Shown: positions 43,245 to 52,080 of the stretch, one piece after another
How positions within the stretch are numbered: position 1 is the stretch's first letter
Layout of the letters: each line of letters starts with the position of its first letter
Assembly (NCBI RefSeq): GCF_001816145.1
Contig: NZ_MDZB01000100.1
Span: 1-59,326, forward strand
Source of the DNA: Hymenobacter lapidarius
Lineage (GTDB): Bacteria; Bacteroidota; Bacteroidia; Cytophagales; Hymenobacteraceae
DNA: 59,326 nucleotides
Direction: 5' to 3'
The notes under the pieces: model-generated
What the model saw: only the letters and a program-made list of their open reading frames with translations
What the model was told of the DNA's origin: nothing
Database searches by the model: none
Position numbers and translations under genes: made by a program

Positions 43245-44054
43245 ATGCAAATAGGGTTTTTGAGCTTATTCTTGCTGGTAGCCATGCCCGGCCCGGCCCA
43301 ACCCGGGCCGGGCCTTCAGGCGCACGTCGTAACCTTCAGCGGCAAAGGCCGAGGTGCAACGTTCAAACTGCCGCAAGTGGCGCTGGAAAACCGAGCGGTG
43401 GCCGAGCTTATCAATCGCCGGCTGCTGCGGCGCGTTATCGCGCCCAACGTCGATAGCCCAATTGACACTACGGGCACCCCGGCGCAGCAAATCCGGCAGG
43501 CGGCCGCCCTGGACTGCTGCTTTAGCGGCGTGCACTACACGGTACTGCTCAACCAGGGCGCCCTGCTTTCCCTGGAGCTCAACCTCGAATACCAGGGCGC
43601 CTATTACTATGAGCGCACGGACCACATCACCTTCGACCTGAACACCGGCCGAATCCTGACCCTGGCCGATGTAGTATCCGACTTTCCTAAGGCCCTGAGC
43701 GGCCGCTTGCGCGGGGCCATCAGCCGCCGTATGGCGGAGGAAATAGCCCAGGCTGCTGCCGATTACGGCGACTCCGCTACCGTAGCCGATTTACGGCAGC
43801 GCTTTGGGTGGGATGCCAGAACCCGGCAGGTCGTCTTTGCCCGCGACGCCCGGCAGGCCGGTGCCACCGAGCCGGACCTGAACGAATTTGCGCTCTCGCC
43901 GCAGGCTGTGCTTTTGTAATACCGGGTGGGGCTGCCCCACGGCTTGTTGAATTTCACACCCAATGAAACCTACACTTTCCCGTTGGCCGGGCTGCGGCCG
44001 CGTGGGCTGGCCCGGCACTTGGTTTCGGCAACTGATACTGTTCCAAAGCGGTAA
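43245..44054 (+). pseudogene. DUF3298/RsiV-like protein, interrupted by an in-frame TAA
   Basis: This is an exported protein resembling the DUF3298/RsiV C-terminal family (LELNLEYQGAYYYERTDHI, TFDLNTGRILTLADVV). Translation stops at TAA 43917-43919 after 224 residues. The frame then stays open for 44 codons to TAA 44052-44054. That tail (YRVGLPHGLLNF, TYTFPLAGLRPRGLARHL) looks like the conserved C-terminal part of the family. A single substitution in a Tyr codon would account for the stop. The signal peptide is MQIGFLSLFLLVAMPGPAQ. Confidence 0.7.
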
Positions 44055-44070
44055 TAGTCCCGCGGCAGCA

Positions 44071-44078
44071 TACATTTG
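44071..44078 (+). promoter_or_regulatory. Bacteroidota -7 box of the HTH gene
   Basis: TACATTTG matches TAnnTTTG exactly, 26 bases before the ATG at 44105. Confidence 0.55.
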
Positions 44079-44104
44079 CGTATCTACTCATTTGTGGAAA
44101 CGCC

Positions 44105-44917
44105 ATGACTGCCCCCTTTCCCGTACCCATCGACCAGCGCTTTGCCCAACTGATTCAGCAGTTTGGCCTCACCAAAAACAGCTTTGCCATCTCCCTGGGT
44201 AAAACTGCCAGCGTGGTGCAGCACCTCATTGATGGCCGCAACAAGCCGGGATATGACCTCCTCTGCCGAGTGTTTGAGATTTACCCAAATGTGTCGAGGG
44301 ACTGGCTCCTACTGGGCCGTGGGCCAATGCTCGTGAGCGGTGAGCCTGCCACGAAGCCAGCCGCGCCAGCAGCGCCGGCTGCTTCCAAGGAGCCGCCCCT
44401 GGAACCCATCGATTTGTCAGATGTGGAGCTGGCCCCGTCGCGGCGGAGCACGCCAGGCGTGGCCGGCACCCGCCTGCAGCCCGCCGAAATTGCTGCCACT
44501 CTGGCCCTGGCCGCCGCTGCCAACCAACCTGCCCGCACATCGGCTACCGCTCCCGTTGAAATGCTGGAGGCACCTTCCAGCACTGCCCAACTGGCATCGG
44601 CCCCTGCTCAGCCAGCTGTTTTACCTATCAATACCACGCCGCAGCCTGCGCCGGTGGTCGCTGCTGAAACAGCTCCGCCAGTAGAAGCCAGCCCGCCGCC
44701 AGTTGCGCCGCCAGTAGTGCCCGTTGCCGCTCCGCAATCAGCGCCAATGCCCGCTCCGGCGGTAGTACCTGGCCCCGAAACGTATGTTGCTGCTGCCTTG
44801 CATGCGCAACACCTGCAGCATCAGTTGGCCCTTGCGGAGCTGCGCAATCAGCACCTGCAGGAGCAGCAGCAAATGCTGCGCGAAATGCTGGCCATGGCCC
44901 GTCAGAGCATGGTCTGA
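44105..44917 (+). CDS. HTH (XRE/phage-repressor-like) protein with Pro/Ala linker and coiled-coil tail
   Basis: This 270-residue cytoplasmic protein begins with an HTH domain (about 8-75; LTKNSFAISLGKTASVVQHLIDGRNKPGYDLL, WLLLGRGPM) like those in XRE-type regulators. A low-complexity Pro/Ala/Val linker (about 80-225) follows, then a C-terminal helical coiled coil rich in His, Gln and Leu (AQHLQHQLALAELRNQHLQ). The arrangement fits a DNA-binding protein that oligomerises through its tail. Target unknown. A large inverted repeat begins just after the stop. Confidence 0.78.
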   Translation: MTAPFPVPIDQRFAQLIQQFGLTKNSFAISLGKTASVVQHLIDGRNKPGYDLLCRVFEIYPNVSRDWLLLGRGPMLVSGEPATKPAAPAAPAASKEPPLEPIDLSDVELAPSRRSTPGVAGTRLQPAEIAATLALAAAANQPARTSATAPVEMLEAPSSTAQLASAPAQPAVLPINTTPQPAPVVAAETAPPVEASPPPVAPPVVPVAAPQSAPMPAPAVVPGPETYVAAALHAQHLQHQLALAELRNQHLQEQQQMLREMLAMARQSMV

Positions 44918-44921
44918 ATAG

Positions 44922-45064
44922 GCTGGCGTGCGTCTGCGACGCGTTGCCGACTGGGTCCGAGCCTGCGGCTCGGGCGAGCGGTTATTAGATTCCTGCCGCG
45001 CGTTGTTCGCCGGTGAGCCGCAGGCTCGAACCCAGTCGGCAACGCGTCGCAGACGCGCGCCAGC
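44922..45064. repeat. 143-bp imperfect palindromic element
   Basis: The arms 44922-44971 and 45015-45064 are complementary at 48 of 50 positions around a 43-base centre. No ORF is inside. It lies between the HTH gene and mtaB. It resembles a MITE. Confidence 0.8.
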
Positions 45065-45097
45065 TAATTGCTGCGTAACAGCACGTCAGTCAGTCGG

Positions 45098-45142
45098 CCA
45101 CAAAATCCGATAAATCCGAAGAATTCGATAAATCCGCGGTTC
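45098..45142. repeat. Solo GGATTTAT-type repeat at the mtaB stop
   Basis: On the minus strand this is a run of CGGATTTATCG-like units ending in GGATTTTGTGG, similar to the ends of the GxxExxY cassette. It abuts the mtaB stop codon just as the cassette abuts the recQ stop. It has no ORF. Confidence 0.55.
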
Positions 45143-46475
45143 AGACCAGAATGCCCATTTCCTCGGCGTCCATCAGGCCTAGGGCGTTTACGCCGGTTAG
45201 GCGCAGGGTTTTCATTTCGCCCACCAGCAAGGGGTCGTATTTGGCGTTTACGCGGATGTAGTTGGGTGTGAAGCCTTCCATGCGACCGTCGGTTACGTCG
45301 TCTTCAAACAGTACATCGGTCTCCAGGCCCAGGTGCTGCTCGTAGAAGAAGCGTTTTTTCTTTTCCGATAAGTTCCGCAGCTGGGTGGTGCGCTCGTGGC
45401 GCACCCGGTCCTGCACCCGGCCGGGCAGGGTTGGTGCCAGCGTATCCGGCCGCTCCGAATACGGAAATACGTGCAGGTAGCTTATGGGCAGCTCGTTGAG
45501 GAAGTTGTACGTGTCGAGAAAGTCCGCATCGGTTTCGCCCGGGAAGCCCACTATCACATCGACGCCGATGCAGGCGTGGGGCATCAACTCCTTGATGCGG
45601 GCCACGCGGCTGGTGTACAGCGCGCGCTTATACCGCCGCCGCATCAGCCCCAGAATCTTATCGGAGCCGCTTTGAAGCGGGATGTGGAAATGGGGCATAA
45701 ACCGCGCCGAGGCCGCCACCGTTTCCAGAATATCGTCGGTGAGCAGGTTGGGCTCGCAGCTGCTGATGCGGAACCGGCGGATGCCCGCCACTGCGTCGAG
45801 GGCCCGAACCAATTGGGTAAAATCCTCGCGCCGCTCGCGCTCAGGTCCCTGCAAGCCAAAATCGCCTAGGTTTACCCCGGTCAGCACGATTTCCTTCACG
45901 CCGGTTTCGGCTAGTTTTTCTACCCGTCCTACCACGCTGGCCACGCTGCCCGAGCGGCTGGCGCCCCGGGCCAGCGGAATGGTGCAGAACGAGCAGGAGT
46001 AGTCGCATCCATCCTGCACCTTCATAAAGGTGCGGGTGCGGTCGCCGAACGAATGCGCCGCGTGAAACTCCGTGGCCTCCGAAATAGGGGAGGCGTGCAC
46101 GTGGCCGGGCTGCCCGGCTGCGGGCTTCTTAAAATCGGCCAGGATATCAACCAGCTGAAATTTCTCGGCCGCGCCCAGCACGGCGCTCACGCCCGGAATG
46201 GTGGCAATTTCCTGGGGCTTAAGCTGGGCGTAGCAGCCCACAATGGCCACGAAGGCGTCGGGATTGTGCTTGAGTGCCTGCTGCACCACCTTCCGGCACT
46301 TGCGGTCGGCGTGGTCGGTCACGGAGCAGGTATTGATAACGTACAAATCGGCCCCGGCTTCAAAAGGCAGCTTTTGGAAGCCTTTCTCCTCAAACTGCCG
46401 GCCAATGGCCGACGTTTCGGAAAAGTTGAGCTTGCAGCCGAGGGTATAAAAGGCAACGGATTGTGGGGTGGGCAT
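45141..46475 (-). CDS. mtaB: tRNA (N6-L-threonylcarbamoyladenosine(37)-C2)-methylthiotransferase MtaB
   Basis: This 444-residue radical-SAM enzyme thiomethylates t6A37 of tRNA. The MTTase domain Cys motifs are LGCKLNFSETS, NTCSVTDHADRKCR and VGCYAQ. The radical-SAM cluster CDYSCSFCTIPLARG is Cx3Cx2C. GCKLN and the length point to MtaB rather than MiaB or RimO. ATG at 46475 is preferred because TACCTTTG lies just upstream on the minus strand. Confidence 0.92.
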   Translation of the reverse strand: MPTPQSVAFYTLGCKLNFSETSAIGRQFEEKGFQKLPFEAGADLYVINTCSVTDHADRKCRKVVQQALKHNPDAFVAIVGCYAQLKPQEIATIPGVSAVLGAAEKFQLVDILADFKKPAAGQPGHVHASPISEATEFHAAHSFGDRTRTFMKVQDGCDYSCSFCTIPLARGASRSGSVASVVGRVEKLAETGVKEIVLTGVNLGDFGLQGPERERREDFTQLVRALDAVAGIRRFRISSCEPNLLTDDILETVAASARFMPHFHIPLQSGSDKILGLMRRRYKRALYTSRVARIKELMPHACIGVDVIVGFPGETDADFLDTYNFLNELPISYLHVFPYSERPDTLAPTLPGRVQDRVRHERTTQLRNLSEKKKRFFYEQHLGLETDVLFEDDVTDGRMEGFTPNYIRVNAKYDPLLVGEMKTLRLTGVNALGLMDAEEMGILV

Positions 46476-46482
46476 AGTCCCG

Positions 46483-46490
46483 CAAAGGTA
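46483..46490 (-). promoter_or_regulatory. Bacteroidota -7-like box upstream of mtaB
   Basis: On the minus strand TACCTTTG matches TAnnTTTG. It is only 7 bases from the ATG, which implies a very short leader or a coincidental match. Confidence 0.4.
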
Positions 46491-46548
46491 AGGACGAAGG
46501 CGGGGAGCAGTGGTGCTGCTGGTAGCTACCATCCGGAAATGCCCAGCG

Positions 46549-48411
46549 CTACTTCTGCTCGAAGTCCTGCAGGGTGAGCTGCTGCATGGCTTTGCCCAGC
46601 TCAACCTGCGCTTTGGTCACGGGTGGGTCGCGTTCCCACACCTGCCGGCTCACGTTGTCGTAGGTCATCAGCCCAGCTGGCGAAACCGCTCCGAAGCCGT
46701 CATTAAAGCAGTAATAAGCGAAGGGAATGGGGTTGGCGGCCAGCAAGTCCCGGCTCCATACAAAGTCGTTGGCCGGCAAATTCAACTGGCGCAGGAGCGT
46801 AGCTGCCACGTCCGTTTGCGAACCGATGGTGCCAACCACCCGCCCTCGCGCTTCCGGGCGAATGGCCCCGCCGGCCAGCAGCAGCGGAATATGGAACTTG
46901 CCGGCCGCTTGATTAGCGGAGTTGCCGGGCTGCTGATGGCCATGGTCGGCCACCAGTACCAGGAGCGTGTTGGCGTACCAGGGCTGCTTCCGGGCCTCCT
47001 GCAGGAATTTGCCGAGTGAATAATCCGTGTAGTAAACCGAGTTGCGAAACAGGTTGGCTTCGCTGGTGCCAGGAAATTTATCCTTCATCGGCACGGTGAA
47101 CGGCTCGTGGCTGCTCAGCGTGAAAGCGGTGACGAAAAAGGGCTGCGGCTGCTTCTTCAAATCCCTAAGCATGCGGGTAAACAGCACGCCGTCGTGCGCG
47201 CCCCACTTGGAGTTTTGTTCAGCCAAAGCGAAGTCGCTGCGCTCCGTTATCTGTTCGTAGCCTGCCGTCTGCACGTAGCTTTTCATGTTGGCAAACGCCA
47301 GCTCCCCGCCGTAGTAGTAATGGGAGCGGTAGCCCGCCGCGCCCAGACTCCGGCCCAAATGCGGCAACTGCTCAGTCTTGCGCGGGTACTTGATGATGCT
47401 GGTGGTGGGCTGGTTGGGGTAGCCCGAGAGCAGCGCCACCAGTCCTTTCTGGCTGCGGTCACCGGCGGCGTATATATCGGTAAAAAGTAAGCCCGTTCGG
47501 GCCAAGCTGTCCAGCGTGGGGGTCACGCCCCGCTCGCCGCCCACACTGCCCACCAGCTTGGCCGTGAAGCTTTCGAGGATAATAAACAGCACGTTCGGGC
47601 GCGCCTTCGTCAGCACGGCAGGGCTGGTCTGGGGCAGGGGCGGGGCCCCCACCGCCAGCGGGTAGATGCCCGCCACCAGCCGGCGCGCGGTGCTGTCCGG
47701 CATAAAGGGTTGCGGGGGCTTTGCGCGGGACCTGAGCACCAGGGCACTCATCAGATTCCAGGGCGCGTTCAGGGCCGCGTGGTTGGCAAAGGCGATGCGG
47801 GAGAAATAAACATCGCTCTGGTTCACCGGTATCTGCTGGGTGCCGCCACGCAGGGGCACCACCAGCAGGGCCGCATACAGGAGCCCCGCCAGCGCCGCGC
47901 GGCCGCGACCAAAGCCCTCTGCCAGCGGCGCCAGCCGCCCCAGCACTACCTTATATAGACCCCATCCCATAAGCAACAGCAATACCAGCAAGCCCAGCAG
48001 CAGCCCCAACGGCGCCGTGCCCGCCGAAGCCGCCATCTCCTTGGGCGAGCTCAGGTACTGCAGCGGGGTATCGTCGAGCCGGAACCCCCACGTTCGGTAC
48101 AGTTCCAAATCGGCCGTAATCAGGACCGCCAAAAACGTGCCCAGGGCCGCGGTGTAGCCGGCCACCACCTGCCGGAAGGGAAACCGGGGCCACAGACTCC
48201 ACCCCACAAAAAGCACAAACGGCACAATGCTCACGTACGCCACCGCCGAGGCATCCAGCCGCAGGCCGTAGCCGAAGGTGGCCAGCAGCGTAGCCGCATC
48301 GAGTTGGGAAGCTGCCTCGTGGTGGTACCCTAAAAAAAATGCCCGGCTAATGCCAAAAAGCAACAGCCAAAAAAGGAAGTAGCGCGATTGAAACGCAAAT
48401 CGGTTGTTCAC
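46549..48411 (-). CDS. LTA synthase family sulfatase-fold membrane transferase
   Basis: This 620-residue protein has about five N-terminal helices (to about 190) and a periplasmic alkaline-phosphatase-superfamily domain. The metal and nucleophile region begins at NVLFIILESFTAKLVG. The catalytic position, usually Thr in GDRTDKG, is S320 in AGDRSQKGLVALLSGYP. VADHGHQQPG and FHIPLLLAGG follow. In Firmicutes LtaS transfers glycerol-phosphate. Bacteroidota lack lipoteichoic acid, so another polar head-group transfer is likely. The start is GTG. Confidence 0.82.
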   Translation of the reverse strand: MNNRFAFQSRYFLFWLLLFGISRAFFLGYHHEAASQLDAATLLATFGYGLRLDASAVAYVSIVPFVLFVGWSLWPRFPFRQVVAGYTAALGTFLAVLITADLELYRTWGFRLDDTPLQYLSSPKEMAASAGTAPLGLLLGLLVLLLLMGWGLYKVVLGRLAPLAEGFGRGRAALAGLLYAALLVVPLRGGTQQIPVNQSDVYFSRIAFANHAALNAPWNLMSALVLRSRAKPPQPFMPDSTARRLVAGIYPLAVGAPPLPQTSPAVLTKARPNVLFIILESFTAKLVGSVGGERGVTPTLDSLARTGLLFTDIYAAGDRSQKGLVALLSGYPNQPTTSIIKYPRKTEQLPHLGRSLGAAGYRSHYYYGGELAFANMKSYVQTAGYEQITERSDFALAEQNSKWGAHDGVLFTRMLRDLKKQPQPFFVTAFTLSSHEPFTVPMKDKFPGTSEANLFRNSVYYTDYSLGKFLQEARKQPWYANTLLVLVADHGHQQPGNSANQAAGKFHIPLLLAGGAIRPEARGRVVGTIGSQTDVAATLLRQLNLPANDFVWSRDLLAANPIPFAYYCFNDGFGAVSPAGLMTYDNVSRQVWERDPPVTKAQVELGKAMQQLTLQDFEQK

Positions 48412-48657
48412 TCAACAAAGATAGCCGGGAGAAACACCCGGCCTAAAATGATAAAATAGGGATGACAGTGAATAGTTGTGAATCTAATTGCCATTTAGGG
48501 TTTAAAATTGATGGGGTTATAGGAGTAAAATGAAGTATTTTAGATAAACGACCTCAATTTTAAGGGTCATTTGGAATAAAAACGTTTTCGTCGCTTTATC
48601 TTTGCTGTCAGACAATCCATTATTGGTACCCTCTATTCCTGCCCGGTTACTCCCTCC
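48412..48657. promoter_or_regulatory. glnN upstream region and promoter
   Basis: A TTTG at 48570-48573 and TATCTTTG at 48597-48604 form the best -33/-7 pair in the window, with 23 bases between them. They lie about 54 bases before the ATG. AAAACGTTTT (48579-48588) is a small palindrome inside the spacer and could be an operator. The rest is AT-rich and has no gene. Confidence 0.6.
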
Positions 48658-50847
48658 ATGGCCATCCTCCGTTTTAAAGCCTTAGAACTCGTCAACCAGC
48701 GCCGCCCCGTTACGGTGATTCCCGCCGCCGCGCGCCGCTCCGATAGTTTCGGGCAAAATGTCTTCAATCTGGAAGCCATGCGGGCAACCATGCCCGGCGA
48801 TTATTTCAAAAAGCTGCAGGCGGCCATCAAGCAGGGCGCCACGGTGGAGCGCAATGTGGCCGACGCCGTGGCTTCGGCCATGAAAACCTGGGCCATGGCC
48901 AAGGGCGCTACCCACTACACGCACTGGTTTCAGCCCCTCACGGGCTCAACGGCTGAGAAGCACGACTCTTTTTTCGACCTGAACTCGGACGGCCGGCCGA
49001 TTGAAAATTTCAAAGGTTCCGCGCTGGTGCAGCAGGAGCCCGATGCGTCGTCGTTTCCCAACGGCGGCATCCGCAACACTTTTGAGGCCCGCGGCTACAC
49101 CGCCTGGGACCCCACTTCGCCAGCTTTCATCATCGAAACGGTCGGGTCCAAGACCCTGTGCATTCCCACCATCTTCGTGGCCTACACCGGCGAGGCGCTC
49201 GATTACAAGGCCCCTTTGCTGAAGTCGCTGGGCGTGCTCGAAAAAGCAGCCCTGGAGGTTTGCCAGTACTTCGACAAAGACGTGAGCCGCGTGAACACCA
49301 CGCTGGGCATTGAGCAGGAATACTTCCTGGTTGACAAGGCCTTGTACGATGCCCGCCCCGACCTGGTGATGACCGGCCGCACCGTATTTGGCCACGCGCC
49401 CGCCAAGGGCCAGCAGCTCGATGACCACTACTTTGGTTCGATTCCGGCGCGGGTGCACGGTTTCATGGTAGAGTTTGAGGAGGAATCCAACTTGCTGGGT
49501 ATTCCGCTCCGCACGCGCCACAACGAAGTGGCGCCCAATCAGTTTGAGTGCGCTCCCACCTTTGAAGATGCCAACCTGGCCATCGACCACAACCAGCTGT
49601 TGATGGACGTGATGGACCGCGTGGCCGAGCGCCATAACTTCAAGGTGCTGTTGCACGAAAAGCCCTACGCCGGCGTAAACGGCAGCGGCAAGCACAACAA
49701 CTGGGCCCTGAGCACCGACACCGGCGTAAACCTGCTCGCGCCCGGCCGCCGCCCCAAAGAAAATCTGCAGTTTCTGGCGTTCCTTATCACCACAATCCAG
49801 GCCGTGCACCGCTACGCCGACTTGCTGCGGGCTAGCATTGCCTCGGCCAGCAACGACCACCGCCTGGGGGCCAACGAGGCGCCGCCCGCCATCATGTCGG
49901 TGTTCCTGGGCTCCATGCTGGACTCGGTGCTTGATGAGCTGGAGCGCACGGCCAAGTTGCCGCTCGACAAAGGCGATAATATCTATTTGAAGTTGGGAAT
50001 TGACAAGATTCCTGCTATCTTGCTAGACAACACGGACCGAAACCGGACTTCCCCGTTTGCCTTCACCGGCAACAAGTTCGAATTCCGGGCCGTGGGTTCG
50101 TCGGCCAACTGTTCGTCGGCCATGACGGTGCTCAACACAATTGTCGCCGACCAGCTCATTGACTTTAAGGACTCGGTTAATGCCCTCATCAGCGAGGGCA
50201 AAAAGAAGGAGGTAGCCATTGTGGAAGTGCTGCGCGAGTACGTTATCAGCTCCAAAGCCATTCGCTTCGAAGGCAACGGCTACTCGGAAGAGTGGAAGCA
50301 GGAAGCTGAAAAGCGGGGCCTGAGCAACATTGCCACCACGCCCCAGGCCCTCGACGCCATTGTGCGGGCCGATGCAGCCGAGCTTTTTGCGCGCCACGGC
50401 ATTTTCACGGAGGTGGAGCTACACGCCCGCCACGAAATATTGCTGGAAGAATACCAGAAAAAAATTCAGATTGAAAGCCGTGTAATGGGCGATTTGGCCA
50501 TTAACCACATCATCCCCACGGCGCTTTCGTACCAAACCAAACTAGTGAACAACGTGCGCGGCCTGCGCGAGTTGGGCCTCGACGATGAAAACAGCCAGGT
50601 AACGATTGAAATGATTAAAGCCATTTCCCGCCACGTCACCACCATCAAAACCAACGCCGACGCCATGACGGAGGCGCGTAAACGAGCAAACAAACTCGGA
50701 GACGCCCGCGCACTGGCCGTGGCATACTGCGAAGAAGTAAAACCAAAATTCGACCCCATTCGCCGCGCCGTTGACAAGCTCGAGCAGATGGTGGCCGACG
50801 AGGACTGGCCCCTGGTAAAATACCGCGAACTGTTGTTCAGCCGGTAG
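48658..50847 (+). CDS. glnN: Glutamine synthetase type III
   Basis: This enzyme assimilates ammonium into glutamine. The 729-residue length is characteristic of GS-III, much larger than GS-I. Motifs are an N-terminal beta-grasp-like domain (HWFQPLTGSTAEKHDSF), LGIEQEYFLVD, RTRHNEVAPNQFECAP, KPYAGVNGSGKHNNW and NRTSPFAFTGNKFEFRAVGSS. All key catalytic segments are present. The gene stands alone with its own promoter and a terminator. Confidence 0.95.
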   Translation: MAILRFKALELVNQRRPVTVIPAAARRSDSFGQNVFNLEAMRATMPGDYFKKLQAAIKQGATVERNVADAVASAMKTWAMAKGATHYTHWFQPLTGSTAEKHDSFFDLNSDGRPIENFKGSALVQQEPDASSFPNGGIRNTFEARGYTAWDPTSPAFIIETVGSKTLCIPTIFVAYTGEALDYKAPLLKSLGVLEKAALEVCQYFDKDVSRVNTTLGIEQEYFLVDKALYDARPDLVMTGRTVFGHAPAKGQQLDDHYFGSIPARVHGFMVEFEEESNLLGIPLRTRHNEVAPNQFECAPTFEDANLAIDHNQLLMDVMDRVAERHNFKVLLHEKPYAGVNGSGKHNNWALSTDTGVNLLAPGRRPKENLQFLAFLITTIQAVHRYADLLRASIASASNDHRLGANEAPPAIMSVFLGSMLDSVLDELERTAKLPLDKGDNIYLKLGIDKIPAILLDNTDRNRTSPFAFTGNKFEFRAVGSSANCSSAMTVLNTIVADQLIDFKDSVNALISEGKKKEVAIVEVLREYVISSKAIRFEGNGYSEEWKQEAEKRGLSNIATTPQALDAIVRADAAELFARHGIFTEVELHARHEILLEEYQKKIQIESRVMGDLAINHIIPTALSYQTKLVNNVRGLRELGLDDENSQVTIEMIKAISRHVTTIKTNADAMTEARKRANKLGDARALAVAYCEEVKPKFDPIRRAVDKLEQMVADEDWPLVKYRELLFSR

Positions 50848-50906
50848 TTAGGGGACGGAATCGGGTCCGGTGTTGGGTGGGAATTCTCGCCGCGCCCCGG
50901 TTTTTA

Positions 50907-50937
50907 AAGAGGTGCCTCCGTGAGGTGCCTTTTTTTG
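50907..50937 (+). terminator. Terminator of glnN
   Basis: GGTGCCTC and GAGGTGCC pair as RNA with two G-U wobbles around a CGT loop, followed by a run of T. Confidence 0.6.
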
Positions 50938-50995
50938 GAATGCCGCCGCAATCGTTTGCGGAATTATTTTGACTAAATTCCGCTCGTTTTCTTGC

Positions 50996-51541
50996 TCAGT
51001 TAACTGGTTTGGCGCTTTTTGTGGGTGCTGGCGTAGTATCTGCCAATAGCAGCGGCAGCCGGGGGCTCAGCCCATCGTCGCCTACTTCTTCGGCACTGGT
51101 GCCGGGGTCGGGTACCAGTATTTTCCAGGTGGCCCGGCGTAGCTCGTCCAGCTTTTCCAGCGATTCGCTCACGGTGGCATTGGCCCGGAGCTTGTCGAAC
51201 AAGCCGCTTTTATGGCCGGCTACCAGCAGCTTTTCCAGCACCAGAGGCAACACCCAGCCCACCACGTTGGAGGCCAGCGCGCCGCGCAGCCCCAGCCGCA
51301 CCAGCAGCCGGACGGTCATTTGCTCTACCAGGAGGACGCGGGCGGCGGGCAGGGCTTTATCGGCCAGGAAATCAGTCACCAGCTTCAGGTTGCCTTTCTC
51401 CACTTCGGCCCGTAGCACGTCCTGAATGCTGTCGAGGGCCCGGGCGGCCAATTGCCGGAACAAGCGGCCGGTTTGCCAGGCAGCCAGGCCGGTGAATCGG
51501 GCAGCGCCCAACAGCGCCGGAACAAAACGTGGAGTTTTCAT
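50996..51541 (-). CDS. Hypothetical alpha-helical protein
   Basis: This 181-residue protein was not recognised. It is Leu/Ala-rich with amphipathic helices (LAAWQTGRLFRQLAARAL, VGWVLPLVLEKLLVAGHKSG) and a Pro/Thr-rich tail. A short hydrophobic stretch at about 93-105 could associate with membrane. ATG at 51541. Function unknown. Confidence 0.55.
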   Translation of the reverse strand: MKTPRFVPALLGAARFTGLAAWQTGRLFRQLAARALDSIQDVLRAEVEKGNLKLVTDFLADKALPAARVLLVEQMTVRLLVRLGLRGALASNVVGWVLPLVLEKLLVAGHKSGLFDKLRANATVSESLEKLDELRRATWKILVPDPGTSAEEVGDDGLSPRLPLLLADTTPAPTKSAKPVN

Positions 51542-51681
51542 GGGAATTCGAGCAAAATTGGCCTAAATGTGCCGCCAAAGGAACGTGGCAGTTTGCACTT
51601 GGGTTGAGCTTAGCAGTGGTTTGTGCGCGTATTTCTACGCCCTGCGCTTTTTTTTGACGAGGCCGGTGCCTTCATTTGTGT

Positions 51682-52080
51682 ATGCCAGATTTGTTACTTG
51701 ATTTAAATTTACAACAACTGCCCGACGATTATTTCAGCGGCGAGTGGCAAGTAGCTAGCCGGGTGCTGAATCGCAACGACCCCGGTAGCCCGCTGGCGCT
51801 GGCCACGCGCCTGCTGCTGGACCCCAGCCGCCTGGAAACCCAATCGGAGGCTCCCGCGCTTCCGCAGACGGGTAGCTGGGCCGTGATGCGCGACGAAATC
51901 CTCAACCGTCCCTACCTCAGCTTTGAGCTGCCCACCGAGGTCACCCGGGCGCTTGTGACGCGCCTGCGCCGCTCGGCCGATGGCTTGCAAAGCCAACTTA
52001 ACCTCTACTTTGCCTCGGGCATGGAAATGCAGCTTTTCCGCCCTCAGTCTTCAATTTCGAACCTTTCAGTTAAGTCGTGA
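51682..52080 (+). CDS. Hypothetical protein upstream of a PAS gene
   Basis: This 132-residue protein was not recognised. It is soluble with no signal or membrane helices. Its stop overlaps the GTG start of the PAS gene (GTGA), so the two are translationally coupled. A TTG two codons earlier is possible but less likely than the ATG. Function unknown. Confidence 0.55.
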   Translation: MPDLLLDLNLQQLPDDYFSGEWQVASRVLNRNDPGSPLALATRLLLDPSRLETQSEAPALPQTGSWAVMRDEILNRPYLSFELPTEVTRALVTRLRRSADGLQSQLNLYFASGMEMQLFRPQSSISNLSVKS

